DNA of 7,266 nucleotides from Limnohabitans sp. (lineage in GTDB: Bacteria; Pseudomonadota; Gammaproteobacteria; Burkholderiales; Burkholderiaceae_C), in the NCBI GenBank assembly GCA_023260735.1, contig JALQUL010000046.1, forward strand, positions 1 to 7,266, read 5' to 3'. A program made the position numbers and the translations under genes. Positions 1 through 6,493 of this stretch are shown in pieces. The notes beneath the pieces were generated by a model. That model ran no database searches, was not told the DNA's origin, and was given only the letters and a program-made list of their open reading frames with translations. Each line of letters begins with the position of its first letter. Position 1 is the first letter of the stretch.

Positions 1-768
1 TTAGGCGACTATGTCACTGGTGGACTAGGCGCACAAGAGTATTGCAGTCTTCCTGAAGCGGCCATAAAAAGGGCCGGACTAGCTAAAGTCAATTTAGATA
101 TTGCCAGCATTAGCCAATGGCTAAATGTATTGGGTATGCCTGGTATGACGGGTTATTTTGGACTAATGGATATTGGTCAACCTAAAGCGGGTGAAACCTT
201 AGTCGTTTCAGGTGCCTCTGGTGCAGTGGGGCAAACTGTGGGGCAAATGGCTAAAATTAAAGGGCTTAGAGTGGTGGGTATTGCAGGCGGTAAAGCCAAA
301 TGCGATTGGGTGGTAAATGAATTAAGTTTTGATGCCTGTATTGATTACAAGGAATCTGTCAATGCAGTAAAAGACGGTTTAAAAACCCACTGTCCGAATG
401 GCGTTGATATCTATTTTGATAACGTGGGTGGTGAAATTTTAGACACTGTTTTAACCCGCATTAATCGTAATGCCAGAATTATTATTTGTGGTGCCATTAG
501 CCAATATAACAATACTACTGCCGTGCAAGGACCAAAAAATTATTTAAGCCTTTTAGTCAATCGTGCACGTATGCAAGGCATGGTGGTGTTTGATTACGCA
601 GACCGTTATTCAGAGGCTATTAACGAAATGGCTGGCTATTTAAAAGACGGTCGTATGCAGAGTAAAGAAGATGTAGTGGTCGGTTTAGAACAATTTCCTG
701 ACGCATTAAACCGCTTGTTTAACGGCGGAAATTTTGGCAAACTAGTACTACAAGTAAGTAGCGACTAA
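1..768 (+). CDS. NADP-dependent oxidoreductase, CurA/PGDH-like MDR family (5' partial)
   Basis: The frame is open from the first base of the window, so the gene starts upstream; 255 C-terminal residues are visible before a TAA stop. The family is about 335-345 residues long, so roughly 80 residues of the N-terminal catalytic domain are missing. The visible part has the zinc-independent medium-chain reductase layout: a GMPGMTGYFGL segment at visible residues 45-55, then the Rossmann dinucleotide-binding loop SGASGAVGQTVGQ near residues 70-82, then IDYKE and VDIYFDNVGGEILD. This is the pattern of curcumin/dihydrocurcumin reductase CurA and of prostaglandin/leukotriene reductases, soluble enzymes that use NADPH to reduce the double bond of alpha,beta-unsaturated ketones or aldehydes. 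The physiological substrate cannot be read from sequence; detoxification of reactive enones is typical for the family. A hairpin directly after the stop suggests it ends its own transcript. Confidence 0.9.
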   Translation, partial: LGDYVTGGLGAQEYCSLPEAAIKRAGLAKVNLDIASISQWLNVLGMPGMTGYFGLMDIGQPKAGETLVVSGASGAVGQTVGQMAKIKGLRVVGIAGGKAKCDWVVNELSFDACIDYKESVNAVKDGLKTHCPNGVDIYFDNVGGEILDTVLTRINRNARIIICGAISQYNNTTAVQGPKNYLSLLVNRARMQGMVVFDYADRYSEAINEMAGYLKDGRMQSKEDVVVGLEQFPDALNRLFNGGNFGKLVLQVSSD

Positions 769-777
769 AGCCCATTG

Positions 778-816
778 GCAACACATTATTTAAAGTTCAA
801 TGTGTTGCTTGGTTTT
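778..816 (+). terminator. Probable intrinsic terminator after the CurA-like gene
   Basis: A perfect 10-bp inverted repeat, GCAACACATT (778-787) and AATGTGTTGC (799-808), encloses an 11-base loop and begins 9 bases after the stop codon. It is followed by TTGGTTTT, a T-rich but interrupted tail. Stem and position fit a rho-independent terminator; the broken T-tract suggests it may leak into the downstream transporter gene, for which I found no convincing promoter in the 82-bp gap. Confidence 0.6.
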
Positions 817-839
817 CGCTACATTAGCACTTGGGTATT

Positions 840-844
840 AAAGG
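840..844 (+). promoter_or_regulatory. Ribosome binding site supporting a TTG start
   Basis: AAAGG lies 6 bases before the TTG at 851. An in-frame TAA at 845-847 sits inside this spacer, so translation in this frame cannot start further upstream. The next plausible initiation codons lie well inside the protein, and an ATG start would cost the first membrane segments. The site therefore decides in favour of the non-ATG start. Confidence 0.6.
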
Positions 845-850
845 TAACAA

Positions 851-1831
851 TTGAGCTCTTCCCATCCTAATGTCATCGCCAGATCCAACGGTTCTTCTTT
901 GGATCAAGTAAACCATCATCCTTATAAAGGTATTTTTTTACTTTGTCTTGGTGTGTTTTTGTTTTCATTACAAGACCTTGTCATTAAAAAGGTAAGTGGC
1001 AACTATCCGCTTACCCAAGTACTTTTTATTCGCTCCTTGGTTTCGTTTCCAATTTTATTGTGGCTGGTGCATCGCGAAACAGGCATTCAGTCTATTTTGC
1101 AACGCAAAATTAGCCCGTTTGCTAAGCGTTCTATTATTTTATTTTTATCTTATTTAAGCTATTACATGGCTTTCCCTGCATTGCCCCTCGCCGATGCAGT
1201 GGCACTTTATTTTACGGTTCCTTTGTTTGTAACTGCTATTGCGGTTCCATGGTTGCATGAAAAAGCTCATCCCATGCTTTGGTGGGCAGTGGTATTAGGA
1301 TTTGCGGGTGTGGTGGTCATGTTAAAACCTACTAGTGGTATTTTTGAGCCGGCTGCATTTTTATCTTTGTTTTCAGCTCTTACCTACGCAATCTCTATGA
1401 TTATGGTGCGCCGAATGGGCAACACTGAAACCGCCTCGATGATTAGTTTTTATCAAAATATTTTCTTTTTTTTAGGTGCAACATTTTTTGCCTTATTATT
1501 TTATGGCATTGGATTTCAAGATGTACAACATCCTAGTTTAAAATTTTTAGTCAGACCATGGATTAATATTCCTTGGCAAGACTTATTATGGATTGCCTCC
1601 TGCGGAGTAATTGCCAGTGGTGGCACCATGTCTTTAACTGCAGCCTATCATATTGGCCCAGCAAGTAAAGTAGGCGCATTTGAATATTCTGGTGTTTTAT
1701 GGGCCCCTATGTGGGGGTTTATTTTCTTTCATGAGATACCCGCTTTTACCACTATTGTAGGTGCCATTTTAATTGTAATTGCTGGCTTAATGGTGCTAAA
1801 ACCCAGCGTAAATCATCCATCACACCCGTAA
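851..1831 (+). CDS. DMT superfamily (EamA-type) transporter
   Basis: This 326-residue inner-membrane protein has the drug/metabolite transporter architecture of two repeated EamA domains, about five membrane helices each. Hydrophobic stretches lie near residues 27-45, 55-72, 95-113, 115-134, 143-159, 168-187, 199-220, 245-263, 276-293 and 298-317. Each half carries the usual EamA end pattern of a small-residue helix then a Pro-containing helix ending in Glu: ADAVALYFTVPLFVTAI...HE at 114-137 and GPASKVGAFEYSGVLWAP...FHE at 269-295. Length matches the family (about 300). The hydrophilic N-terminal 25 residues lack a signal peptide, as expected. DMT exporters and importers of amino acids, metabolites or nucleotide sugars cannot be told apart here. 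Translation starts at TTG. The phosphodiesterase gene follows after 7 bases, so the two are almost certainly co-transcribed. Confidence 0.9.
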   Translation: MSSSHPNVIARSNGSSLDQVNHHPYKGIFLLCLGVFLFSLQDLVIKKVSGNYPLTQVLFIRSLVSFPILLWLVHRETGIQSILQRKISPFAKRSIILFLSYLSYYMAFPALPLADAVALYFTVPLFVTAIAVPWLHEKAHPMLWWAVVLGFAGVVVMLKPTSGIFEPAAFLSLFSALTYAISMIMVRRMGNTETASMISFYQNIFFFLGATFFALLFYGIGFQDVQHPSLKFLVRPWINIPWQDLLWIASCGVIASGGTMSLTAAYHIGPASKVGAFEYSGVLWAPMWGFIFFHEIPAFTTIVGAILIVIAGLMVLKPSVNHPSHP

Positions 1832-1838
1832 ACCAATC

Positions 1839-2675
1839 ATGACTAAAATCATTGTTCTAACTGATTTACATATGGTTCCAGAGGGTGGCCGCATTATTGG
1901 TCTTGACCCCTACACCCGTTTGCAAAAAGGCATACAGCATATTAATCGGCATCACCCAGATGCCGATTGTGTGATCATTACCGGTGACCTCACCCACAAA
2001 GGCGATCTTGAATCCTATACCAGGCTAAAAGCACTTTTAACTCCACTGGTTTGTCCTTATTATTTATTAATTGGTAATCACGATAGGCGAGAAAATTTTA
2101 TTGAAGTTTTCCCTAATCAAGGAATGGATGAAAACGGTTTTATACAAAGCGCCATCACTTGCCAACAAGGGGTTTTATTGTTGCTCGATACTTTGTATGC
2201 ACCACCCTACGAATTTCCAAAAAGCTATAGTGGTTTGCTTTGTGAAAAAAGAATGGCGTGGTTAAAAAATCAGCTAGAACAAGCAAAAGTTCAGCAACGA
2301 GATTGTTTTATTTTTATGCATCATCCGCCTCATGCTACTGGCTTTGTAGGCATGGATGCAATTGCTCTTAGCAATGCCAAGGAATTTTACAACTTGGTCT
2401 TGCAGTATCCACAGGTCAAACATATTACTGCCGGTCATGTGCACCGCACTATTAGTGGCAACCACAAAGGCATTAGCTATAGTGTGTTTAAAAGCACCTG
2501 CCATCAACAACCCCTTATTTTCAACGCCGATGACACCTCTTTGTCAGTAGATGAACCTGCTGCCTATGGTTTAATCATGCTAAGCCCTGACGCAGTGCAA
2601 GTACATACCGAAGATTTTGAAATTTCTGGAGTCAATCAAACGGTAGTGGGGAACGATGAAATTAATGGGCATTGA
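1839..2675 (+). CDS. GpdQ-like class III phosphodiesterase (calcineurin-type metallophosphoesterase)
   Basis: The 278-residue soluble protein carries every metal-binding motif of the binuclear metallophosphoesterases: D9-x-H11 (TDLH), G49-D50 (ITGDLT), G79-N80-H81-D82 (GNHDRR), H161-H162 (FMHHPP) and G199-H200-V-H202. Spacing and length are close to GpdQ of Enterobacter (274 residues, metal ligands at D8, H10, D50, N80, H156, H195, H197), and the FMHHPP...G..MD stretch is typical of that subgroup. Such enzymes hydrolyse phosphodiesters, for example glycerophosphodiesters or 3',5'-cyclic nucleotides (CpdA). The exact substrate is uncertain; GpdQ-like is a better match than CpdA because of the MHHPP and downstream MD motifs. 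There is no signal peptide, so it acts in the cytoplasm. The start has no strong Shine-Dalgarno, and with only 7 bases after the transporter stop it is probably translated by coupling. Confidence 0.88.
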   Translation: MTKIIVLTDLHMVPEGGRIIGLDPYTRLQKGIQHINRHHPDADCVIITGDLTHKGDLESYTRLKALLTPLVCPYYLLIGNHDRRENFIEVFPNQGMDENGFIQSAITCQQGVLLLLDTLYAPPYEFPKSYSGLLCEKRMAWLKNQLEQAKVQQRDCFIFMHHPPHATGFVGMDAIALSNAKEFYNLVLQYPQVKHITAGHVHRTISGNHKGISYSVFKSTCHQQPLIFNADDTSLSVDEPAAYGLIMLSPDAVQVHTEDFEISGVNQTVVGNDEINGH

Positions 2676-2940
2676 TCTCCATATCAATTATTGACAGCCT
2701 CCTCACCCTTAACAATGGCTATGATGATGGCTATGACTTGCAGAATCGACCAACTCGCCTATTTCAATTTTGCACTCCTACCTACGAGCCATAACTTAGA
2801 CAGAGAGGCTCCTTAAAGAATTGGTAATTGGTCTTATATTGTTTTTAAAACCTGTATAAAATAGCTTGCACTTAGGTTTCAATGGGTAATTAAACCTCTC
2901 TATATTCCCACTTCTATTTTTGTAGATTGCTTGAATTGTT
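2676..2940. other. 265-bp intergenic region before the PuuD-like gene
   Basis: No convincing gene, RNA gene or terminator is seen. The right half is AT-rich and contains a -10-like TATAAA at 2855-2860, but no -35 element at good spacing. An inverted repeat AGGTTT (2874-2879) / AAACCT (2892-2897) lies just downstream of it and could be a weak operator or chance. A TTGACA at 2691-2696 has no matching -10 at 16-18 bases. The promoter of the next gene is probably here but is not resolved. Confidence 0.4.
2715..2738. repeat. Short imperfect 12-bp tandem duplication
   Basis: ATGGCTATGATG is followed directly by ATGGCTATGACT; 10 of 12 positions agree. It lies in the spacer after the phosphodiesterase gene. 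It looks like a small replication-slippage duplication; no function is implied. Confidence 0.6.
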
Positions 2941-3717
2941 ATGACTTCACATCTTAAAATCGGTATTAGCGCTTGTTTTATGTATCCTGACCCTAATCGA
3001 GTCGCTTTTAACAAAAAAACTCTGCAATATGTAGAGCAATCGGTACCTCACTGGGTCATGTCGGGCGGAGCTCTACCTGTTATGATTATTAATCCAAGTG
3101 GTGACACCTTTCGTGGCCTCATTACGGTTAATGACTATGCCCAATGGTTAGACGGCTTGGTATTACATGGTGGTGCAGATGTCTGGCCAGGTAGCTACCA
3201 AGAAACGCCCTTAAAAGAGGCTTGGAATGGTGATAAACACCGTGATGAATATGAGATTGCTTTAGTCAAGGCATTTGTCGCTCAAGGTAAACCTGTATTT
3301 GGCATATGCCGTGGCATGCAACTTATTAATGTAGCCTTTGGTGGCACTTTATACCAAGACATTCCAAGCATGGTGAACACCGATCAAGAACATCGTCACA
3401 GCGATCGTTATGATCAAAACTTTCATCAACTTGAAATTGTAGAGGGCTCACGTTTAGATCAATTATTAGCAGGCCATCCTAAAGAAAAAATCAATAGTGT
3501 GCATCATCAAGCGGTTAAAGATTTGGCGCCCAACTTCACCATTGAAGCTCGTTGTCCTAATGATAAAATTGTAGAAGCGATTAGGCACACTGGCGATGCT
3601 TGGGTAGCAGGTGTGCAATGGCACCCAGAATTTCACAAGTCAGAATATGGCACTTTAAATGATGAACCCTTGTTAAAAGATTTTTTAGCAGCAGCAGAAA
3701 AACGTAAAAACGCATAA
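2941..3717 (+). CDS. Gamma-glutamyl-gamma-aminobutyrate hydrolase family protein (PuuD-like, peptidase C26)
   Basis: This 258-residue protein is a class I glutamine amidotransferase-like hydrolase. The nucleophile is C123 in the elbow GICRGMQL (121-128), and the His/Glu pair is H228 and E230 in GVQWHPEF. An LVLHGGADVWP segment (73-83), equivalent to the LPGSPSNVQP region of PuuD, and HHQAV at 188-192 complete the family pattern. E. coli PuuD is 254 residues. PuuD releases glutamate from gamma-glutamyl-GABA in the cytoplasm, the last step of the gamma-glutamylated putrescine pathway; relatives act on other gamma-glutamyl amides, so the substrate here is inferred. The PuuA-like gene 1.4 kb downstream supports an amine-catabolic role. 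The ATG at 2941 is the first possible start, because an in-frame TGA lies at 2932-2934; no clear Shine-Dalgarno precedes it. A strong terminator follows tandem TAA stops. Confidence 0.9.
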   Translation: MTSHLKIGISACFMYPDPNRVAFNKKTLQYVEQSVPHWVMSGGALPVMIINPSGDTFRGLITVNDYAQWLDGLVLHGGADVWPGSYQETPLKEAWNGDKHRDEYEIALVKAFVAQGKPVFGICRGMQLINVAFGGTLYQDIPSMVNTDQEHRHSDRYDQNFHQLEIVEGSRLDQLLAGHPKEKINSVHHQAVKDLAPNFTIEARCPNDKIVEAIRHTGDAWVAGVQWHPEFHKSEYGTLNDEPLLKDFLAAAEKRKNA

Positions 3718-3718
3718 T

Positions 3719-3749
3719 AAAAAAGCTACTTTTTAAAGTAGCTTTTTTT
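3719..3749. terminator. Bidirectional intrinsic terminator between convergent genes
   Basis: The arms AAAAGCTACTTT (3721-3732) and AAAGTAGCTTTT (3735-3746) are perfect inverted repeats, extendable by two A-T pairs on the outside. The top strand ends in an uninterrupted run of seven T. The bottom strand reads out into TTTTTT as well, so the same hairpin can stop transcription of the PuuD-like gene from the left and of cysK from the right. It begins at the second of two tandem stop codons. Confidence 0.9.
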
Positions 3750-3790
3750 ACTTTAAACAAAATCAACACTGACCCAAAAACTGGTGTCAT

Positions 3791-4708
3791 TTAAGTTGGT
3801 AAGAATCCATCTACCGATAAATAACGCTCGCCAGTATCATAGTTAAAACCTAAGACCTTGGCATTAGCTGGTAGCTCGGGTAGTTTTTGGGCAATCGCAG
3901 CTAAGGTAGCCCCCGAAGAAATACCCACTAAGATTCCCTCTTGTTTGGCTGAACGACGACCATATTCTCTAGCCATTTCAGCATCGACTTGAATGACCCC
4001 ATCTAATAAACTGGTATCTAAGTTTTTAGGAATAAAGCCCGCTCCAATACCTTGAATAGGATGGGGTGCCGGTGAGCCACCTGAAATAACTGGAGAAGCA
4101 GCAGGCTCTACTGCAAACACTTTTAATTGAGGCCATGCTGCCTTTAAAACCTTTGCAACTCCTGTTAAATGACCACCAGTACCAACACCCGTAATAATAG
4201 CATCTAAGCCCTCTGGAAAGGCTTTTAATATTTCTTGGGCGGTAGTTTTAACATGCACTGCAATATTGGCTGGATTTTCAAACTGCTGAGGAATCCAAGC
4301 ACCTGGAGTTTTTTCGGCTAGTTCTTGCGCCCTAGCAATAGCGCCTTTCATGCCTTTTTCACGGGGGGTTAAATCAAATTGAGCGCCGTAGGCCAACATT
4401 AAACGCCTACGTTCTATAGACATAGAATCTGGCATCACTAAAATAAGTTGATAACCTTTTACTGCGGCTACCATAGCCAAACCAATACCTGTATTGCCAG
4501 AGGTAGGTTCAATAATAATTCCGCCCGGTTTTAAAGCACCGGAGGCTTCTGCGTCTTCAACCATAGACAAAGCAATTCGGTCTTTAATAGACCCCCCTGG
4601 ATTGGCACGTTCTAGTTTGATCCAAACATTAGCCTGATCGCCAAACAAGCGATTGATGCGTACGTGAGGAGTATTACCAATGGTGTCAAGTATGGAAGCA
4701 AATTGCAT
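3791..4708 (-). CDS. cysK: Cysteine synthase A (O-acetylserine sulfhydrylase)
   Basis: This 305-residue cytoplasmic PLP enzyme makes L-cysteine from O-acetyl-L-serine and sulfide, the last step of sulfur assimilation. Visible signatures are the PLP lysine K42 in NPGGSIKDRIA, the substrate-binding loop PTSGNTG (68-74), the phosphate-binding GVGTGGHLTG (174-183), GISSGA (262-267) and the C-terminal DTGERYLS (291-298). The GERYLS ending and the FENPANIAVHVKTT stretch favour CysK over CysM; length is within the CysK range (E. coli 323). The ATG start gives the standard N-terminus ILDTIGNTP, with a weak purine-rich AAAGA just upstream. It stands alone, convergent with the PuuD-like gene and divergent from the PuuA-like gene, with no cysE or sulfate genes beside it. 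Orthology to CysK is firm; a side role in cystathionine or homocysteine synthesis cannot be excluded. Confidence 0.93.
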   Translation of the reverse strand: MQFASILDTIGNTPHVRINRLFGDQANVWIKLERANPGGSIKDRIALSMVEDAEASGALKPGGIIIEPTSGNTGIGLAMVAAVKGYQLILVMPDSMSIERRRLMLAYGAQFDLTPREKGMKGAIARAQELAEKTPGAWIPQQFENPANIAVHVKTTAQEILKAFPEGLDAIITGVGTGGHLTGVAKVLKAAWPQLKVFAVEPAASPVISGGSPAPHPIQGIGAGFIPKNLDTSLLDGVIQVDAEMAREYGRRSAKQEGILVGISSGATLAAIAQKLPELPANAKVLGFNYDTGERYLSVDGFLPT

Positions 4709-4814
4709 AATGATCTTTGAATAAAATAGTGAACAAAATCGAGTTGCTGAAAATAAAATGAAACGTGCAGCAAGTAGTAACTATTTTGCATCAAAATGAA
4801 TGACTTGACATCAA

Positions 4815-4829
4815 TTAAATAGTATTTAA
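4815..4829. promoter_or_regulatory. 15-bp palindrome, possible operator
   Basis: TTAAATA-G-TATTTAA is a perfect inverted repeat with 7-base arms and a single central base. It starts 5 bases after a consensus TTGACA (4805-4810) and overlaps the -10/spacer region of the weak minus-strand promoter candidate for cysK. A dimeric repressor bound here could affect either divergent gene. The sequence is all A/T except for the centre, so chance is a real alternative. Confidence 0.35.
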
Positions 4830-4957
4830 CTAATAGCCAAAAGTGATTAAAGAAAAAAACCACTATTAAGATCAATACTTAACGATTGAATGAAAACTAC
4901 TATGAGTAAGCCCCAAAATACATCTTCACATGTATTCTTATGAGGAAAATAAATCAA

Positions 4958-4984
4958 TTGCTCACCAATCAATGACCTTATAAA
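4958..4984 (+). promoter_or_regulatory. Weak sigma-70-like promoter candidate for the PuuA-like gene
   Basis: TTGCTC (4958-4963) and TATAAA (4979-4984) are separated by 15 bases, shorter than the preferred 17. The -10 hexamer agrees with the consensus at five positions, the -35 at only three. Transcription from it would give a leader of roughly 125 bases before the ATG at 5119. Better-matching alternatives closer to the gene were not found. Confidence 0.3.
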
Positions 4985-5028
4985 AAGCTGGGTTAACCAT
5001 TGAGCAGCATCTTGCCAACCTGATTGGT
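4959..5028. repeat. Cluster of overlapping inverted repeats upstream of the PuuA-like gene
   Basis: ACCAATCA (4964-4971) is perfectly repeated in inverted orientation as TGATTGGT (5021-5028). TGCTCA (4959-4964) pairs with TGAGCA (5001-5006). The 8-bp self-complementary GGTTAACC lies between them (4991-4998). The two larger pairs interlock, so in RNA they could form only alternative or pseudoknotted stems; as DNA they could be spaced protein-binding half-sites. They overlap the weak promoter candidate at 4958-4984. Confidence 0.4.
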
Positions 5029-5118
5029 ACTCATTAAAACGATTGAAAATGGCCCCCTACACTGTGCTTTTCACCATTATGATGGCAAAGTATCTCAAGA
5101 TGATAAAAAGTTAAATTT

Positions 5119-6471
5119 ATGAATAACAGCTCTCCAACATTTGCCAACCTCGCCGAATTTTTTGTACAGAACAATGTCACTGATATTGAATGTTTATTCC
5201 CTGATGTATCGGGTTATCCTAGAGGCAAACTCATGCCTGCAGCCTCTTTTGCAAAAGCCGCAGAAGTCAGAATTTGCCAAGCCATACCCATGCAAGCGGT
5301 AACTGGTGAATACTCTTACAACCCTATTTTTCCCGACTCCGACCCCGATGTCCGATTAGTGCCCGACCTAAGCACTTTAAGATTGAGCCCTTGGAGTCAA
5401 TATCCCCGGGCAGTAGCGATTCACGACTGTATTGAAATGGACGGTACAGACTGTGTTTTTGCCCCTCGTAGCCTACTAAAAAGTATTTTAAAACAATACG
5501 ACAATATGGGCTTAAACCCTGTGGTAGCGCCTGAAATTGAATTTTATTTGGTTAGTCCCAATGCCGACCCTAACCAAGCTTTAACGGCTCCCGCACAAAA
5601 AGCAGGCCGACCAGAAGTTGGGCAAAGCGCCTTTAGCATGAATGCACTCAACGAACTTGAGCATTTTTGGCATGACTTAAAACAGGCTTTACAAACCCTA
5701 CAAATTAATGCAGATACTTGGATTCATGAAGTGGGAACCAGCCAGTTTGAAATTAATTTAATGCACGGCAATGCGCTCGACGTCGCCGACCAAGCCTTTT
5801 ATTTTAAATATGCGGCTAAAGAAATTGCATTAAAACATAAGATGCAAGCTGTGTTTATGGCTAAACCTATTAGTGGCCAAGCAGGCAGCTCTATGCATTT
5901 ACATCAAAGCATTGTTAATACCAGCACTGGCGCTAATATTTTTACTCAAGCCGATGGAGCTGAAGCGGCCGAACTAGGTTTTTATATTAGTGGCCTACAG
6001 CGTTACACCCCCGACCTCATGCTAATTTACGCACCTAATGTGAACTCTTACAGACGTTATGTGGAAGGTAGTCAAGCCCCTATTAATATGCAATGGGGAT
6101 ATGAAAACCGCACCACTGGAATTCGAATTCCACATAGTAGCCCAATCGCTAGGCGTGTTGAAAACCGCTTGGCAGGAGCAGATGCTAACCCTTATTTAGC
6201 TATTGCAGCTTCTTTAGCCGCTGGTCTTGCAGGCCTTCAAGAAAAAGTTCCAGCGACACAATCTGTCGGTACTAATGCTTATAACGAAAAACGTAGCCTA
6301 GCTAAAAGTCAAGTGGAAGCAATGGAAACCATGAAAAACAGCAATCATGCCAAACGTTTATTAGGCGATAGTTTTGTGCAGGGTTATTGCGCTGTTAAAG
6401 AGTTGGAATATGATCATTTTCAAAATGAGGTGTCTGCCTGGGAAAGGCGAATTTTATTAGCTCAAGTTTAA
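5119..6471 (+). CDS. Glutamine synthetase family protein, gamma-glutamylputrescine synthetase (PuuA)-like
   Basis: This 450-residue cytoplasmic enzyme belongs to the glutamine synthetase fold, in the branch that ligates glutamate to amines. An N-terminal beta-grasp domain (about 15-105) precedes the catalytic domain. Metal ligands appear as E139 and E141 (PEIEFYL), E204 and E211 (HEVGTSQFEINL), H260 (GSSMHLHQS) and E349 (RVENRLAG); NSYRRYVEG (309-317) and ENRTTGIRIP (329-338) carry the active-site arginines. APINMQWGYENRT is a close match to PuuA (E. coli PuuA 472 residues), and the NLYDLPPEE adenylylation tract of true GlnA is absent, arguing against a housekeeping glutamine synthetase. PuuA makes gamma-glutamylputrescine from putrescine, glutamate and ATP; relatives use other amines, so the substrate is inferred. 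The ATG is the first start after an in-frame TAA at 5104-5106; the Shine-Dalgarno is weak. Confidence 0.9.
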   Translation: MNNSSPTFANLAEFFVQNNVTDIECLFPDVSGYPRGKLMPAASFAKAAEVRICQAIPMQAVTGEYSYNPIFPDSDPDVRLVPDLSTLRLSPWSQYPRAVAIHDCIEMDGTDCVFAPRSLLKSILKQYDNMGLNPVVAPEIEFYLVSPNADPNQALTAPAQKAGRPEVGQSAFSMNALNELEHFWHDLKQALQTLQINADTWIHEVGTSQFEINLMHGNALDVADQAFYFKYAAKEIALKHKMQAVFMAKPISGQAGSSMHLHQSIVNTSTGANIFTQADGAEAAELGFYISGLQRYTPDLMLIYAPNVNSYRRYVEGSQAPINMQWGYENRTTGIRIPHSSPIARRVENRLAGADANPYLAIAASLAAGLAGLQEKVPATQSVGTNAYNEKRSLAKSQVEAMETMKNSNHAKRLLGDSFVQGYCAVKELEYDHFQNEVSAWERRILLAQV

Positions 6472-6493
6472 AAATTTATATTTAATTTTCATC

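Larger units (their letters stand above)
4709..5118. other. 410-bp divergent intergenic region between cysK and the PuuA-like gene
   Basis: This AT-rich spacer must hold promoters for both divergent genes. I see no protein gene: the longest open stretches are a minus-strand frame that overlaps the cysK start and looks fortuitous, and peptides of 13 (from 4902) and 21 codons (from 5049). It contains a consensus -35 TTGACA at 4805-4810 (plus strand), a 15-bp palindrome next to it, and a second group of inverted repeats with a -10-like TATAAA at 4958-5028. No tRNA or riboswitch class is recognisable by eye. A minus-strand promoter candidate for cysK is TTGGCT (plus coordinates 4835-4840) with TTTAAT (4814-4819), but its 15-base spacer is short. 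Confidence 0.6.

Noticed and set aside
2274..2510. Antisense and alternate-frame reading frames inside the phosphodiesterase gene
   Set aside because: They are shadows of a well-supported coding frame with all metallophosphoesterase motifs.
2715..2816. 33-codon plus-strand reading frame starting in the 12-bp tandem repeat
   Set aside because: No Shine-Dalgarno; the Met-rich beginning comes only from the repeat, and the rest has no recognisable features.
4612..4875. Minus-strand 87-codon reading frame rich in hydrophobic residues
   Set aside because: It overlaps the start of cysK in another frame and its composition (Phe, Tyr, Leu, Ile) is what AT-rich non-coding DNA yields; no ribosome binding site or recognisable family.
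4902..4943. 13-codon reading frame in the divergent spacer
   Set aside because: Too short and without a ribosome binding site; no sign that it is the remnant of a larger gene.
4989..5006. Sigma-54-like sequence TGGGTTAACCATTGAGCA upstream of a glutamine-synthetase-family gene
   Set aside because: The GG and GC doublets are 11 bases apart, not 10, and the rest of the consensus is poor; a second GG...GC pair near 5051-5067 has a spacing of 13.
5049..5114. 21-codon reading frame ending 4 bases before the PuuA-like start, a possible leader peptide
   Set aside because: No ribosome binding site and no run of regulatory codons; position alone is not enough.
5119..6471. Assignment of the glutamine-synthetase-family gene as housekeeping glnA
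   Set aside because: The adenylylation-site tract of GlnA is missing, and the YRRYVEGSQAPINMQWGYEN region matches the PuuA-type amine ligases.
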